Below are positions 46,039 to 54,514 of a stretch of 64,000 nt of DNA, in pieces. The translations under genes and the position numbers were made by a program. The notes below the pieces were generated by a model, which was given only the letters and a program-made list of their open reading frames with translations, was not told the origin of the DNA and searched no databases. Source of the DNA: CAYJBH01 sp964368625 (lineage in GTDB: Bacteria; Bacillota; Clostridia; Oscillospirales; Ruminococcaceae); the NCBI GenBank assembly GCA_964368625.1, contig CAYJBH010000001.1:93495-157494 (forward strand). Reading direction: 5' to 3'. The stretch's first letter is position 1; every line of letters starts with the position of its first letter.

Positions 46039-46389
46039 ATGAAATATATAAAACAGTTAGCTATTATTATGCTTATAACCTTTATTGCCGAGCTAATAAA
46101 GGTTTTTTTACCGTTGCCAATTCCTTCCGGAATATATGGATTAATATTACTTTTCTGTCTGCTTTGTTTTAAAATAGTAAAGCTGGAAAAGATTGAAGAT
46201 ACTGCTAATTTTTTTATTGCAATAATGGGCATAATGTTTATTCCCGCCGGCGTTGGAATAATCAACAACACCGAAAATCTATTGCCCATGCTTGCGGCAA
46301 TAGTGCTTTCAACCGTAGTTGTAACTGCCTTGGTTATGGGCATAAGCGGTAAAATTACAGATATAATTTTAAAAAGGCAGGGAAAATGA
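46039..46389 (+). CDS. CidA/LrgA family holin-like membrane protein
   Basis: A 116-residue membrane protein with four helices, matching LrgA/CidA: FIAELIKVFLPLPIPSGIYGLILLF (the conserved PxPxxxxG motif), FFIAIMGIMFIPAGVGII, and VVVTALVMGISG. In Staphylococcus these proteins affect murein hydrolase export and cell lysis; a role in pyruvate or metabolite export has also been shown for the family. It overlaps the next gene by four bases. Confidence 0.88.
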   Translation: MKYIKQLAIIMLITFIAELIKVFLPLPIPSGIYGLILLFCLLCFKIVKLEKIEDTANFFIAIMGIMFIPAGVGIINNTENLLPMLAAIVLSTVVVTALVMGISGKITDIILKRQGK

Positions 46390-47078
46390 CACAAACACTT
46401 ACCTCCTCAATTTTTTTTGGGTTTACGTTAACCTTAGCTACTTATATGATAGGATTATGGATAAAAAAGAGGTTAAAGAAGGAAATCTTTAACCCTTTGT
46501 TAATTTCTATAGTACTAATAATCATTATCTTGTTGGTTTTGGATATTGATTACGATACATATAATAATTCTGCAAAATATATTAGTTTCTTTCTTACTCC
46601 TACTACCATATGCCTTGCAGTACCGCTATATCGACAGCTATCTATTCTCAAGAATAATTCTTTTGCAATTTTAATCGGAGTAGTATCTGCCGTTGCAACA
46701 AACTGTATATCAATATTTATCCTTTCAAAAATATACTCACTTTCTGCCACCGAGTATCACACGCTACTTCCCAAATCAATTACAACTGCCATAGGCTTGC
46801 CACTTAGCGAAGAGCTTGGCGGACTGGTAGATATTACCGTTGCTGTTATAATTTTAACCGGAATATTCGGCAACCTAATAGCAACCTCAATTTTAAAGCT
46901 GTTCGCTATAAACCACCCCATCGCAAAAGGAGTAGCCATAGGTAGCTCCAGTCATGCAATAGGAACGGTAAAGGCAATGGAGATTGGAGAGATTGAGGGT
47001 GCAATGAGCAGCCTATCTATAGTTGTAAGTGGTATAATAACGGTTGTAGCTGTTCAGTTTTTTTCATGGATTTATTAA
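46386..47078 (+). CDS. LrgB/CidB family membrane protein
   Basis: A 230-residue integral membrane partner of the LrgA-like protein. LrgB marks: FFLTPTTICLAVPLYRQLSIL, PKSITTAIGLPLSEELGG, and ATSILKLF ... GVAIGSSSHAIGTVKAMEIGEIEGAMSSL. ATGA overlap couples the two genes. Together they form a membrane complex for murein-hydrolase or metabolite traffic. There is no LytSR or LysR regulator adjacent. Confidence 0.9.
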   Translation: MTQTLTSSIFFGFTLTLATYMIGLWIKKRLKKEIFNPLLISIVLIIIILLVLDIDYDTYNNSAKYISFFLTPTTICLAVPLYRQLSILKNNSFAILIGVVSAVATNCISIFILSKIYSLSATEYHTLLPKSITTAIGLPLSEELGGLVDITVAVIILTGIFGNLIATSILKLFAINHPIAKGVAIGSSSHAIGTVKAMEIGEIEGAMSSLSIVVSGIITVVAVQFFSWIY

Positions 47079-47352
47079 TTGGCTTATCGTATTACAGATA
47101 ATTAATCAGCTTCACAGCTGTAAGTCAATTCCACAAGATCAATCACTTTAAAATATTATTTCTGAATAAATATAAGTGTAAATACTTATTAAAAAGTTTC
47201 TGCTTTAACCGTAAGGAAAAGTTTATACAACAATCCTTAAACCGCATAAGATCAGCTTAAAACTTGAAACATGAAATATATTAACCCCTGTATTAATTCT
47301 CATTCCCAAAAGTTGACATATCATATTCTTCCTCCACATTTTAACTTATGTA
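47079..47352. other. Intergenic stretch before the peptide transporter operon
   Basis: About 345 AT-rich bases lie between lrgB-like and the first permease gene. The last part is a promoter; the rest holds no gene or clear terminator. Confidence 0.5.
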
Positions 47353-47381
47353 TTTACAAAAATACAATATTATGGTAATAT
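47353..47381 (+). promoter_or_regulatory. Probable promoter of the peptide/nickel-type importer
   Basis: TTTACA, a 17-base spacer, then TAATAT, 43 bases before the TTG start of the first permease. Confidence 0.65.
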
Positions 47382-47423
47382 TATATAAATAAGCATAAAA
47401 AAACTATACGAGGTAACCAAAGT

Positions 47424-48356
47424 TTGACCAAATACATACTTAAAAGACTGTTGTTGTTAATACCAACACTTTTGGCAATTATTTTTATTGTATTTGCCAT
47501 CATGAGTCTCACCCCAAACACACCGGGTGCGGTCATTCTTGGTATGCGTGCAACGCCGGAGGCTGTGCAGGAACTTAATGAGGAGCTTGGTTATAACCGC
47601 CCCTTTATTATCCGATATTTCGACTATGTTTTTAATTTGTTTCAGGGTGACCTAGGCGTTTCATACATTAGTAATCGTAGTGTAGCCGAGGAAATTTTCC
47701 GCACCCTACCCGCTACTATTAACCTTGCCGTTGTTTCAATTATCCTTGCAGTTGCTATTGGTGTTCCTCTAGGTATTATTGCAGCTGTTAAACAATATAG
47801 TGCTTTTGATGTTATCGGCACCTCTATTTCAATGTTTATGGCTGCAATGCCAAGTTTTTGGTTTGGTATGATGGCTATACTCATATTTAGCCTTACGCTA
47901 GGGATATTCCCTTCACACGGATTAGAATCTTTAAGGCATTATGTTTTACCCTCTTTCACCCTTGCTATTCCTGTTGCAGCCTCGATACTTAGATTAACAC
48001 GAACCACTATGCTGGAAACAATTCGACAGGATTATATTCGCACCGCTCGTTCTAAGGGACAAACGGAAAGAAAGATAATATTCAAACACGCCCTTAAAAA
48101 TGCTATGTTGCCGGTTTTAACCTATGCCGGAATTAACTTTGGTTGGCTTCTCGGTGGAGCTATAGTTATAGAGCAGGTTTTTTCTATAAACGGAGTAGGC
48201 AAGCTTATTGTAGAGGCTATTAAGATGAAGGATGTTCCACAGGTAACCGGTTGTGCGGTAGTTTTAGCCTTTTTCTTTATGCTGGTAATGTTGGTTGTAG
48301 ATATACTATATGCCATGATTGACCCTAGAATAAAAAGCCGCTACCAACGAGGATAA
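47424..48356 (+). CDS. Peptide/nickel ABC transporter permease (OppB/DppB-like)
   Basis: A 310-residue permease starting with the typical TKYILKRLLLLIPTLLAIIFIVF. There are six helices and an EAA-type loop RTARSKGQTERKIIFKHALKN that contacts the ATPase. The start is TTG 47424 with GAGG nine bases upstream. It is the first of five genes of a complete importer (permeases, two ATPases, binding protein), all in the same direction. Confidence 0.92.
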   Translation: MTKYILKRLLLLIPTLLAIIFIVFAIMSLTPNTPGAVILGMRATPEAVQELNEELGYNRPFIIRYFDYVFNLFQGDLGVSYISNRSVAEEIFRTLPATINLAVVSIILAVAIGVPLGIIAAVKQYSAFDVIGTSISMFMAAMPSFWFGMMAILIFSLTLGIFPSHGLESLRHYVLPSFTLAIPVAASILRLTRTTMLETIRQDYIRTARSKGQTERKIIFKHALKNAMLPVLTYAGINFGWLLGGAIVIEQVFSINGVGKLIVEAIKMKDVPQVTGCAVVLAFFFMLVMLVVDILYAMIDPRIKSRYQRG

Positions 48357-48371
48357 GAGAGGATATTAAGC

Positions 48372-49253
48372 GTGAGCAACGATAATTTTTCCATCAAACA
48401 AATTTCAAAACGATCTCAAAGCAAAGAGGTCTTTAAACGTTTGAAAAAAAATAAAATAGCCATGGTAGGCCTTGGTATCTTTGCAGTTATAATTTTTTGC
48501 ACCATATTTGCAGGGATAATTGTTCCTTATGATAAAGCTATAGAGCAAAACATGGATTCTACATATCTCGGCGTATCGATTGAGCATCCATTCGGAACCG
48601 ACCTTTATGGGCGCGACATATTTGCGAGAGTTATCCATGGCACACGAACTTCGCTGTTGATGGGTATAGGTGCTGTGATCGTTGGCATGGCTGTCGGTGG
48701 ATTATTAGGTTCTATAACAGGCTATTTTGGCGGATTAATAGATTCAATAATAACGCGAATTTTAGACATAGTAATGTGTATACCTTTTATGCTTCTTGCA
48801 CTTGCTCTGGTAGCTGCATTTGGGTCCGGACTCGGCAACGTTCTTTTGGCACTGATGTTAGCTATGGTTCCTCAGTATACGAGAATTGTTCGCTCCACAA
48901 TTTTAAATGTTGTTGGTATGGACTATATCGAGGCTGCTAAAGCCTGTGGAACTCCACACCATGTTATTATACTCAAGCATGTACTTCCAAATGCTATAGG
49001 GCCTATTATTGTTCAGGCAACTATGTCGGTTGGAAGCTTGATAATATCCGCAGCTTCCATGAGCTTTTTGGGAATGGGAATACAGCCCCCTACTCCGGAA
49101 TGGGGAGCAATGCTTTCGGAGGGTAAAGATTACATGCTTACCAGTCCCGAGATGGTAATTTTCCCCGGCATGGCTATTGTTTTAACTTCCCTCTCGGTAA
49201 ACCTTCTGGGTGATGGACTTAGAGACGCTTTAGACCCTCGATTAAAGGATTAA
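48372..49253 (+). CDS. Peptide/nickel ABC transporter permease (OppC/DppC-like)
   Basis: A 293-residue second permease: an N-terminal FKRLKKNKIAMVGLGIFAVIIF segment, then HPFGTDLYGRDIFARVIHG, which is the OppC hallmark, and the EAA loop AAKACGTPHHVIILKHVLPN. The start is GTG at 48372, after AGAGGATATTAAGC. It pairs with the OppB-like protein to form the translocation pore. Confidence 0.92.
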   Translation: MSNDNFSIKQISKRSQSKEVFKRLKKNKIAMVGLGIFAVIIFCTIFAGIIVPYDKAIEQNMDSTYLGVSIEHPFGTDLYGRDIFARVIHGTRTSLLMGIGAVIVGMAVGGLLGSITGYFGGLIDSIITRILDIVMCIPFMLLALALVAAFGSGLGNVLLALMLAMVPQYTRIVRSTILNVVGMDYIEAAKACGTPHHVIILKHVLPNAIGPIIVQATMSVGSLIISAASMSFLGMGIQPPTPEWGAMLSEGKDYMLTSPEMVIFPGMAIVLTSLSVNLLGDGLRDALDPRLKD

Positions 49254-49257
49254 TTTA

Positions 49258-50241
49258 ATGAACGATACTTTGCTAGAAATAAAAGATCTGTTTGTGGAAT
49301 ACAGGACAGACAGCTCCACCGTTTATGCCGTTAACGGAATAAACCTACAGCTATCTAAGAGGGAAACCCTTGGGCTTGTAGGTGAAACTGGTGCCGGCAA
49401 GACTACTACTGCACTCAGCATAATGCGTCTTTTGCCGGAACGTACCGGTAAAATCATAGGCGGCGAGATACTTCTCAACAACGAGGATCTGCTGAATAAC
49501 AGCCCTGTTGAAATGCGCAATGTTCGTGGCGAGAGAATATCTATGATTTTTCAAGACCCTATGACCTCGTTAAACCCCGTTTTAACGGTCGGCGATCAGA
49601 TAGACGAATGTCTTGAGATACACCAACCACAAAAGACTAAGGTCGAACGCTCTGAACGTGTTGACGAAATACTCGAACTTGTTGGTATACAGCCTATACG
49701 TAAAAATGAATTCCCACACCAATTTTCCGGTGGTATGAAACAACGTGTAGGAATAGCCATTGCGCTCGCATGTGAGCCGGAACTGTTGTTAGCAGATGAG
49801 CCTACAACTGCGCTTGATGTTACTATTCAGGCACAGGTTCTTCGTTTAATGAGAGAATTAAAAGATAAGCTTGGCACCTCCATGATATTAATAACTCACG
49901 ACCTCGGAGTTGTTGCTCAAAACTGCGATAAGGTTGCAATAATGTATGCAGGAGAGATAATAGAAAGTGGTAGTGTTGAGCAGATTTTTACCGGCGACAA
50001 ACACCATCCTTATACCGTTGGACTTTTTGGATCAATTCCGGATTTAACCTCAAAATGTGAACGTCTTAACCCCATTGAGGGCTTAATGCCTAACCCAACT
50101 GATCTTCCTGCTGGGTGTAAATTCCATGAACGTTGCTCCAGCTGCATGGATATCTGCCGCAGCCAAACACCTCCCGTATACAAAAACGGACAGCATGTAA
50201 TAACCTGCCACCTGTTTGAAAGTGAGGTTGGAGATGAATAG
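49258..50241 (+). CDS. Peptide/nickel ABC transporter ATPase (OppD/DppD-like)
   Basis: A 327-residue ATPase. Walker A GETGAGKTT, FQDPMTSLNPVL after the Q-loop, signature FSGGMKQR, Walker B LLADEPTTALDVT, and the switch histidine in ITHDLGVVAQ are canonical. The C-terminal oligopeptide-transporter domain has four cysteines (CKFHERCSSCMDIC), which in related proteins hold an Fe-S cluster. It overlaps the OppF gene's start by eight bases. Confidence 0.92.
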   Translation: MNDTLLEIKDLFVEYRTDSSTVYAVNGINLQLSKRETLGLVGETGAGKTTTALSIMRLLPERTGKIIGGEILLNNEDLLNNSPVEMRNVRGERISMIFQDPMTSLNPVLTVGDQIDECLEIHQPQKTKVERSERVDEILELVGIQPIRKNEFPHQFSGGMKQRVGIAIALACEPELLLADEPTTALDVTIQAQVLRLMRELKDKLGTSMILITHDLGVVAQNCDKVAIMYAGEIIESGSVEQIFTGDKHHPYTVGLFGSIPDLTSKCERLNPIEGLMPNPTDLPAGCKFHERCSSCMDICRSQTPPVYKNGQHVITCHLFESEVGDE

Positions 50242-51199
50242 TAGTGTATCTACACCTTTACTAGAGGTAAAGGATTTAAGAAAGTTCTTTAAAATCGGCA
50301 ATAGCGGTATGTTGCATGCTGTTGACGGAATTAATCTTACCATAAATCCGAAGGAAACTATAGGAATTGTTGGTGAATCCGGCTGTGGTAAATCTACGCT
50401 TGGCAGGGTAATAACCGGTTTATTGCCTGCTACATCCGGACAGGTGCTGTTGAACGGTGAAGATATATTTTCTTATAACCACAAGCAACGTTTCGAGATG
50501 CGAAAGAAGATACAGATAATTTTCCAAGATCCTTTTTCCAGCCTTAACCCCAGAATGGCTGTTTTTGATCTTATAGCTGAGCCACTGATAACACATAAAG
50601 TATATAGAACCAAGCAAGAGTTAACGGAACGTGTTTTACATTTAATGGATATGGTAGGTCTTGCTACTAGATATATTAATATTTACCCCCATGAGATGGA
50701 TGGAGGAAGAAGGCAAAGAGTAGGTCTTGCTCGTGCGCTTGCTCTAGATCCACAGTTTATTGTGTGTGATGAGCCGGTATCGGCGCTTGACGTTTCTATA
50801 CAGGCACAGATTCTTAACCTATTAATGGATTTACAGGATGAACTTGGTCTCACCTACATGTTTATCACGCATGATCTATCGGTTGTAAAGCATATTTCAA
50901 AGAATATTGCTGTTATGTATCTAGGTCAATGTGTTGAATTTGCAGATTCAGAACAGTTGTTTAAAAACCCTCTACATCCATACACAAGAGCTTTACTCGA
51001 TGCTATACCTGTACCGAAGTTAACGGTAGATAAAAAGATAGATATAATTAAAGGCGAGGTCTCTAACCCCATAGATCCCAGCCCCGGTTGCCGATTTGCT
51101 GGTCGGTGTAGCTATTCAAAACCTGAATGTTCTCAGCAGGACATACCCCTTCATGATCAAGGAAATGGGCATAGCGTTGCTTGTTTGCTTTATTGTTAG
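50234..51199 (+). CDS. Peptide/nickel ABC transporter ATPase (OppF/DppF-like)
   Basis: A 321-residue second ATPase. Walker A GESGCGKST, FQDPFSSLNPRM, Walker B CDEPVSALDVS and the switch histidine in ITHDLSVV are present. The signature loop reads MDGGRRQR instead of LSGGQRQR, as seen in some other DppF-type proteins. The C-terminal domain has GCRFAGRCSYSKPEC. The start is ATG 50234, six bases after GAGG; an in-frame TTG at 50216 has no ribosome site. Confidence 0.9.
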   Translation: MNSSVSTPLLEVKDLRKFFKIGNSGMLHAVDGINLTINPKETIGIVGESGCGKSTLGRVITGLLPATSGQVLLNGEDIFSYNHKQRFEMRKKIQIIFQDPFSSLNPRMAVFDLIAEPLITHKVYRTKQELTERVLHLMDMVGLATRYINIYPHEMDGGRRQRVGLARALALDPQFIVCDEPVSALDVSIQAQILNLLMDLQDELGLTYMFITHDLSVVKHISKNIAVMYLGQCVEFADSEQLFKNPLHPYTRALLDAIPVPKLTVDKKIDIIKGEVSNPIDPSPGCRFAGRCSYSKPECSQQDIPLHDQGNGHSVACLLYC

Positions 51200-51220
51200 A
51201 TAAATTACAGGAGGAATTTC

Positions 51221-52732
51221 ATGAAAAAAATTAGCTTATTACTAGCACTAGTTCTGACCTTATCATTTTTGGTCACAGGCTGTGCAACAGACGGCGATTC
51301 AGCCGATTCAAAAACTATGGTAGTCGGTATGGCCGATGTTGCCGGAAGTTTTAACCCCTACAGCACCGCATACGGCGATAACACTCTTTGCCAGCTACAG
51401 GTTTATGATGCACTTGTTATTAAGAATGAAAATAGCGAGATAGCTCCACACATCGCAGAGAGCTGGGAAATCTCCGATGATAATCTTGTATACACCTTTA
51501 AGCTACGTGATGACGTAACCTTTAGCGACGGTAGCAGCCTTACTGCAGAAGATGCCGCCTATAATATTTTGTTTGCCAAAGAGCAACCAATCTCTACATG
51601 GGCTATGGGAAATGTTGCCGACGCAGTAGCAGTAGATGATTACACATTAGAGGTTACTCTAAGCACTGTAGACATGAGCTTTTTTGAAAAGCTTGCATGG
51701 TTGCTAATCATACCTAAAGCTGCTCATGAAGCAGATCCTGAAGGATTTGGCATGACAACCGAGGCTACTATGGGTAGCGGTGCTTACATTGTAGAAGAGT
51801 GGGTTCCCGGTGAGTCTGCAAAGTTAACTGCAAACCCTAACTACTTTCTTGGTGAAGCAAACATAATGGATCTAGATCTTAAATCTATATCTGATGCAAA
51901 TGCCGCTGTAATTTCATTACAAACCGGCGAATTGGATATCTATATAAAAGATATTCCCAGCATATCAATTCCTACCCTAGAGGCAGAGGAGGGAGTTACA
52001 GTTTCAACCTTCCCATCCTATGTATTTATGGATGTACTTCTTAACTGTGACACCGGTATCTTTAGCGACGAAAATGTTCGTCTTGCTGTTGCTCATGGTG
52101 TTGACAGAGAAAAAATGCTTCAGGTTGGAACCGAGGGTCAGGGTATAATAGTTGATTATCCGGGCGGACCAGACTATACTGCTAATCCAAATATTGAAGG
52201 CGTTTTCCCTGAATTCAACCAGGAATTAGCAACCCAGATGATAGAAGAAGCCGGTCTTACTGGTTATGAATTAATAATTAAAACGCAGGATGTTGATCCA
52301 TGGCCAAAGCTAGCCACTGCGCTACAGTACGACATGAACGCTATTGGATTTAATGCTCAGATTGAAATACTTGATTCTACCGGCTATGGCCAGGAAATAT
52401 GGCAGAATTACAATTATGAAATGGCTATTTCACGTTATTGGTCCGGAACAAAGGAAATGGCAGAGTTGATGGCTCTTGTTAAAGGTGGAGATTCCATGAA
52501 TTTTTCACTTTACAACAACGATGAAGTAACTCCGCTTATTGAACAGGCTGCTAGTATTCAAGATATTGAAACGCGTGAAGATCTTTACACCCAAGCTATC
52601 AACATATTCAGTGAAGAGGTTCCGCTAATCCCATTATACTATTCTTATGGTACAAGAGCCTACAGTAGCGAGATCACCTGTACAGATGGTAACCAACAGT
52701 ATGATAGAATGTACCATTACAGCTGGGTTTAA
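51221..52732 (+). CDS. Peptide/nickel-binding lipoprotein, family 5 (OppA/DppA-like)
   Basis: A 503-residue extracellular binding protein with a signal peptide and lipobox VTGC, so the mature form starts at a lipidated cysteine near residue 21. The family-5 marks are NPYSTAYGDNTLCQLQVYDALV, IAESWEISDDNLVYTFKLRDDVTFSDG and YWSGTKEMAEL. The ligand could be peptides, nickel chelates or other small molecules and cannot be read out. RBS AGGAGG precedes the ATG. Confidence 0.92.
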   Translation: MKKISLLLALVLTLSFLVTGCATDGDSADSKTMVVGMADVAGSFNPYSTAYGDNTLCQLQVYDALVIKNENSEIAPHIAESWEISDDNLVYTFKLRDDVTFSDGSSLTAEDAAYNILFAKEQPISTWAMGNVADAVAVDDYTLEVTLSTVDMSFFEKLAWLLIIPKAAHEADPEGFGMTTEATMGSGAYIVEEWVPGESAKLTANPNYFLGEANIMDLDLKSISDANAAVISLQTGELDIYIKDIPSISIPTLEAEEGVTVSTFPSYVFMDVLLNCDTGIFSDENVRLAVAHGVDREKMLQVGTEGQGIIVDYPGGPDYTANPNIEGVFPEFNQELATQMIEEAGLTGYELIIKTQDVDPWPKLATALQYDMNAIGFNAQIEILDSTGYGQEIWQNYNYEMAISRYWSGTKEMAELMALVKGGDSMNFSLYNNDEVTPLIEQAASIQDIETREDLYTQAINIFSEEVPLIPLYYSYGTRAYSSEITCTDGNQQYDRMYHYSWV

Positions 52733-52738
52733 TAAAAT

Positions 52739-53266
52739 ATGAGTGATAATAATTTACCGTTAGCAACCATGACGATGGATAATGGAGCAAAGATTATATT
52801 TGAGCTATATCCTGAACATGCACCTCTTGCATGTGAGAGCTTTATTCGATTGGCAAACCAGGGAAAATATGATAATAGGCCAATTGAAAGAATCGTTCCG
52901 GATTTCGTTATACAGCCAAGCTACAACTACTTTGATGATCCTGAAATGAACTTTGATATAGATGGTGAGTTTAGTGCTGCTGGCTATACAAATGGGCTTT
53001 CTAACGATAAATTTAGTGTAGCGCTTGCCGGTGACGGTAAGAAGATATCCTCCGGTAGCGAATTTTTCTTTACACTAAAATACGATCCTCGCTTAGACGG
53101 ACGTTTTACAACATTTGGCAAGGTAATCTCCGGATGGGATGAGATAGAGCGTCTTGCAAACCTACCACTTATAAGTGTGCCTTGCGATGTACCGGATGTG
53201 ATAATAAATAAACCTTCAGTAGAACAGGTAATAAAGAGTATCAGGGTAGAAGGTGTTAAGAATTAA
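52739..53266 (+). CDS. Cyclophilin-type peptidyl-prolyl isomerase
   Basis: A 175-residue cytoplasmic cyclophilin. MTMDNGAKIIFELYPEHAPLACESFIRLA matches the family start, and RLDGRFTTFGKVISGWDEIERL the end. The catalytic segment is altered: IERIVPDFVIQPSYN in place of FHRVIPGFMIQGGD, and SGSEFFFTL for NGSQFFIT, so activity may be low. It begins six bases after the binding-protein gene and could help fold or be co-transcribed with it. Confidence 0.85.
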   Translation: MSDNNLPLATMTMDNGAKIIFELYPEHAPLACESFIRLANQGKYDNRPIERIVPDFVIQPSYNYFDDPEMNFDIDGEFSAAGYTNGLSNDKFSVALAGDGKKISSGSEFFFTLKYDPRLDGRFTTFGKVISGWDEIERLANLPLISVPCDVPDVIINKPSVEQVIKSIRVEGVKN

Positions 53267-53296
53267 CTAACAATATATCTCAAATACTCTCTAAAA

Positions 53297-53347
53297 AAAC
53301 AGAAACACGGTGACTATAGAAAATAGTCGCCGTGTTTCTGTTTTATA
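53297..53347 (+). terminator. Strong terminator of the peptide importer operon
   Basis: A long stem (about 20 pairs with one mismatch; AAACAGAAACACGG with CCGTGTTTCTGTTT in the lower part) followed by TTTTATAT. Confidence 0.92.
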
Positions 53348-53765
53348 TATACCATTTGGAGCTTACATAATTTAGCAGTTTTAAAAGTGAGAATCACGGC
53401 GCATATTGGCATGTTTTAGTTTACTGTACATCATTTTCCATAGTTCCTAATATTCCTCTTGCTATTGCAGCACCGTCGTTGACATTATGGGTGGTTGATT
53501 GCGGCACCATTCGGCTAATTGTAGTTTGCTATACCATAAACTTTTATTTCGGCTATGTTATTACTATTACATTACATTTGAAAGATAACCCCTAAAAGCC
53601 ATAAAATGTCTTATTAGAACTTGTAAAAAGGATAAACTTCATTAGACAGCTACCGTATCACATGATGAAAAGGACCTTGCAAACACGTAGAATAAGCAAC
53701 AACTTCTTGATGAAGAAGCCGTGTACGGTATTCTAATTGATGAATCTGGCTTTTGAGCTAATTTT
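53348..53765. other. Intergenic stretch with possible coding remnants
   Basis: About 420 bases without a gene. On the minus strand, near 53440-53530, a 35-codon frame without start encodes a protein-like stretch (STTHNVNDGAAIARG, ending ENDVQ). On the plus strand, near 53690-53755, another short frame reads QLLDEEAVYGILIDESGF before a stop. Both may be decayed gene ends. Confidence 0.35.
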
Positions 53766-54446
53766 CTATTTCTTTAGTTCGCTTTGTAACTTTTCAATCG
53801 CCTTTTTTTCTATTCGACTAACATATGAGCGTGAAATACCTAAAATATTGCACACCTCCTGTTGTGACATTGGGTGTCTATTTCCTAAACCATAGCGTAA
53901 CCTAATAATCTCTTGTTCTCTTTTGTCGAGACTGCTAACAATACTTTGATATAGTCCTTTAACCTCTTCTCGCTGTTCAACAATTTCGCTAAGTTGAAAA
54001 TCATCTGCGGCAACATCTTCTCGGGTTAGACCTCCTCCATCGTTATCATTTTCTAGAATATCGCCTAGATAGACAGTGTTCTGAGTTTTCTTTGCCGCTC
54101 TCAGGCTCATTAACAGTTCATTTTCTATGCACCTAGCAGCATAGCTTGAGAACCTTCCTTTATCTGTTTTAAATGTGTTTACAGCCTTTATTAGGCCTAT
54201 AGTTCCAATTGATATAAAATCATCCTGCTCATGAGGCGTTTTATAATATTTTTTTGCTATGTGTGCTACAAGCCTTAAGTTATGGCTAATTAGTTTATCT
54301 CTTGCTTCGCTGCTCCCATTTTGCAACTCTTCTAAAACTTCGCGCTCCTCCTTTGTTCCTAACGGCTTTGGAAAGCTACTGCTTTCAAAGTATAAAAACA
54401 GGTGTAATATATTACTTATACATTCCGTAAAAATCTGTAAAAACAT
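53766..54446 (-). CDS. sigK: Sporulation sigma factor SigK
   Basis: A 226-residue RNA polymerase sigma factor for late mother-cell gene expression. After a hydrophobic pro-sequence-like N terminus, the SigK marks are SSSFPKPLGTKEEREVLEEL, ARDKLISHNLRLVAHIAKKYY (region 2.1) and a C-terminal helix-turn-helix (SQQEVCNILGISRSYVSRIEKKAIEKL). The gene is intact, without the skin element that splits it in Bacillus subtilis. The ATG at 54446 lies three bases after GGAGGA; an upstream GTG/ATG would run into the terminator. Confidence 0.9.
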   Translation of the reverse strand: MFLQIFTECISNILHLFLYFESSSFPKPLGTKEEREVLEELQNGSSEARDKLISHNLRLVAHIAKKYYKTPHEQDDFISIGTIGLIKAVNTFKTDKGRFSSYAARCIENELLMSLRAAKKTQNTVYLGDILENDNDGGGLTREDVAADDFQLSEIVEQREEVKGLYQSIVSSLDKREQEIIRLRYGLGNRHPMSQQEVCNILGISRSYVSRIEKKAIEKLQSELKK

Positions 54447-54456
54447 AACTCCTCCA

Positions 54457-54498
54457 AAAAAATCAACCATAACAATTATATGTTATGGTTGATTTTTT
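54457..54498 (-). terminator. Terminator of rqcH that overlaps the sigK leader
   Basis: A 16-17-pair perfect stem (AAAAAATCAACCATAAC with its complement) and T-run on the minus strand, ending ten bases before the sigK start. Confidence 0.85.
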
Positions 54499-54514
54499 AA
54501 TTACGTAATTACTG

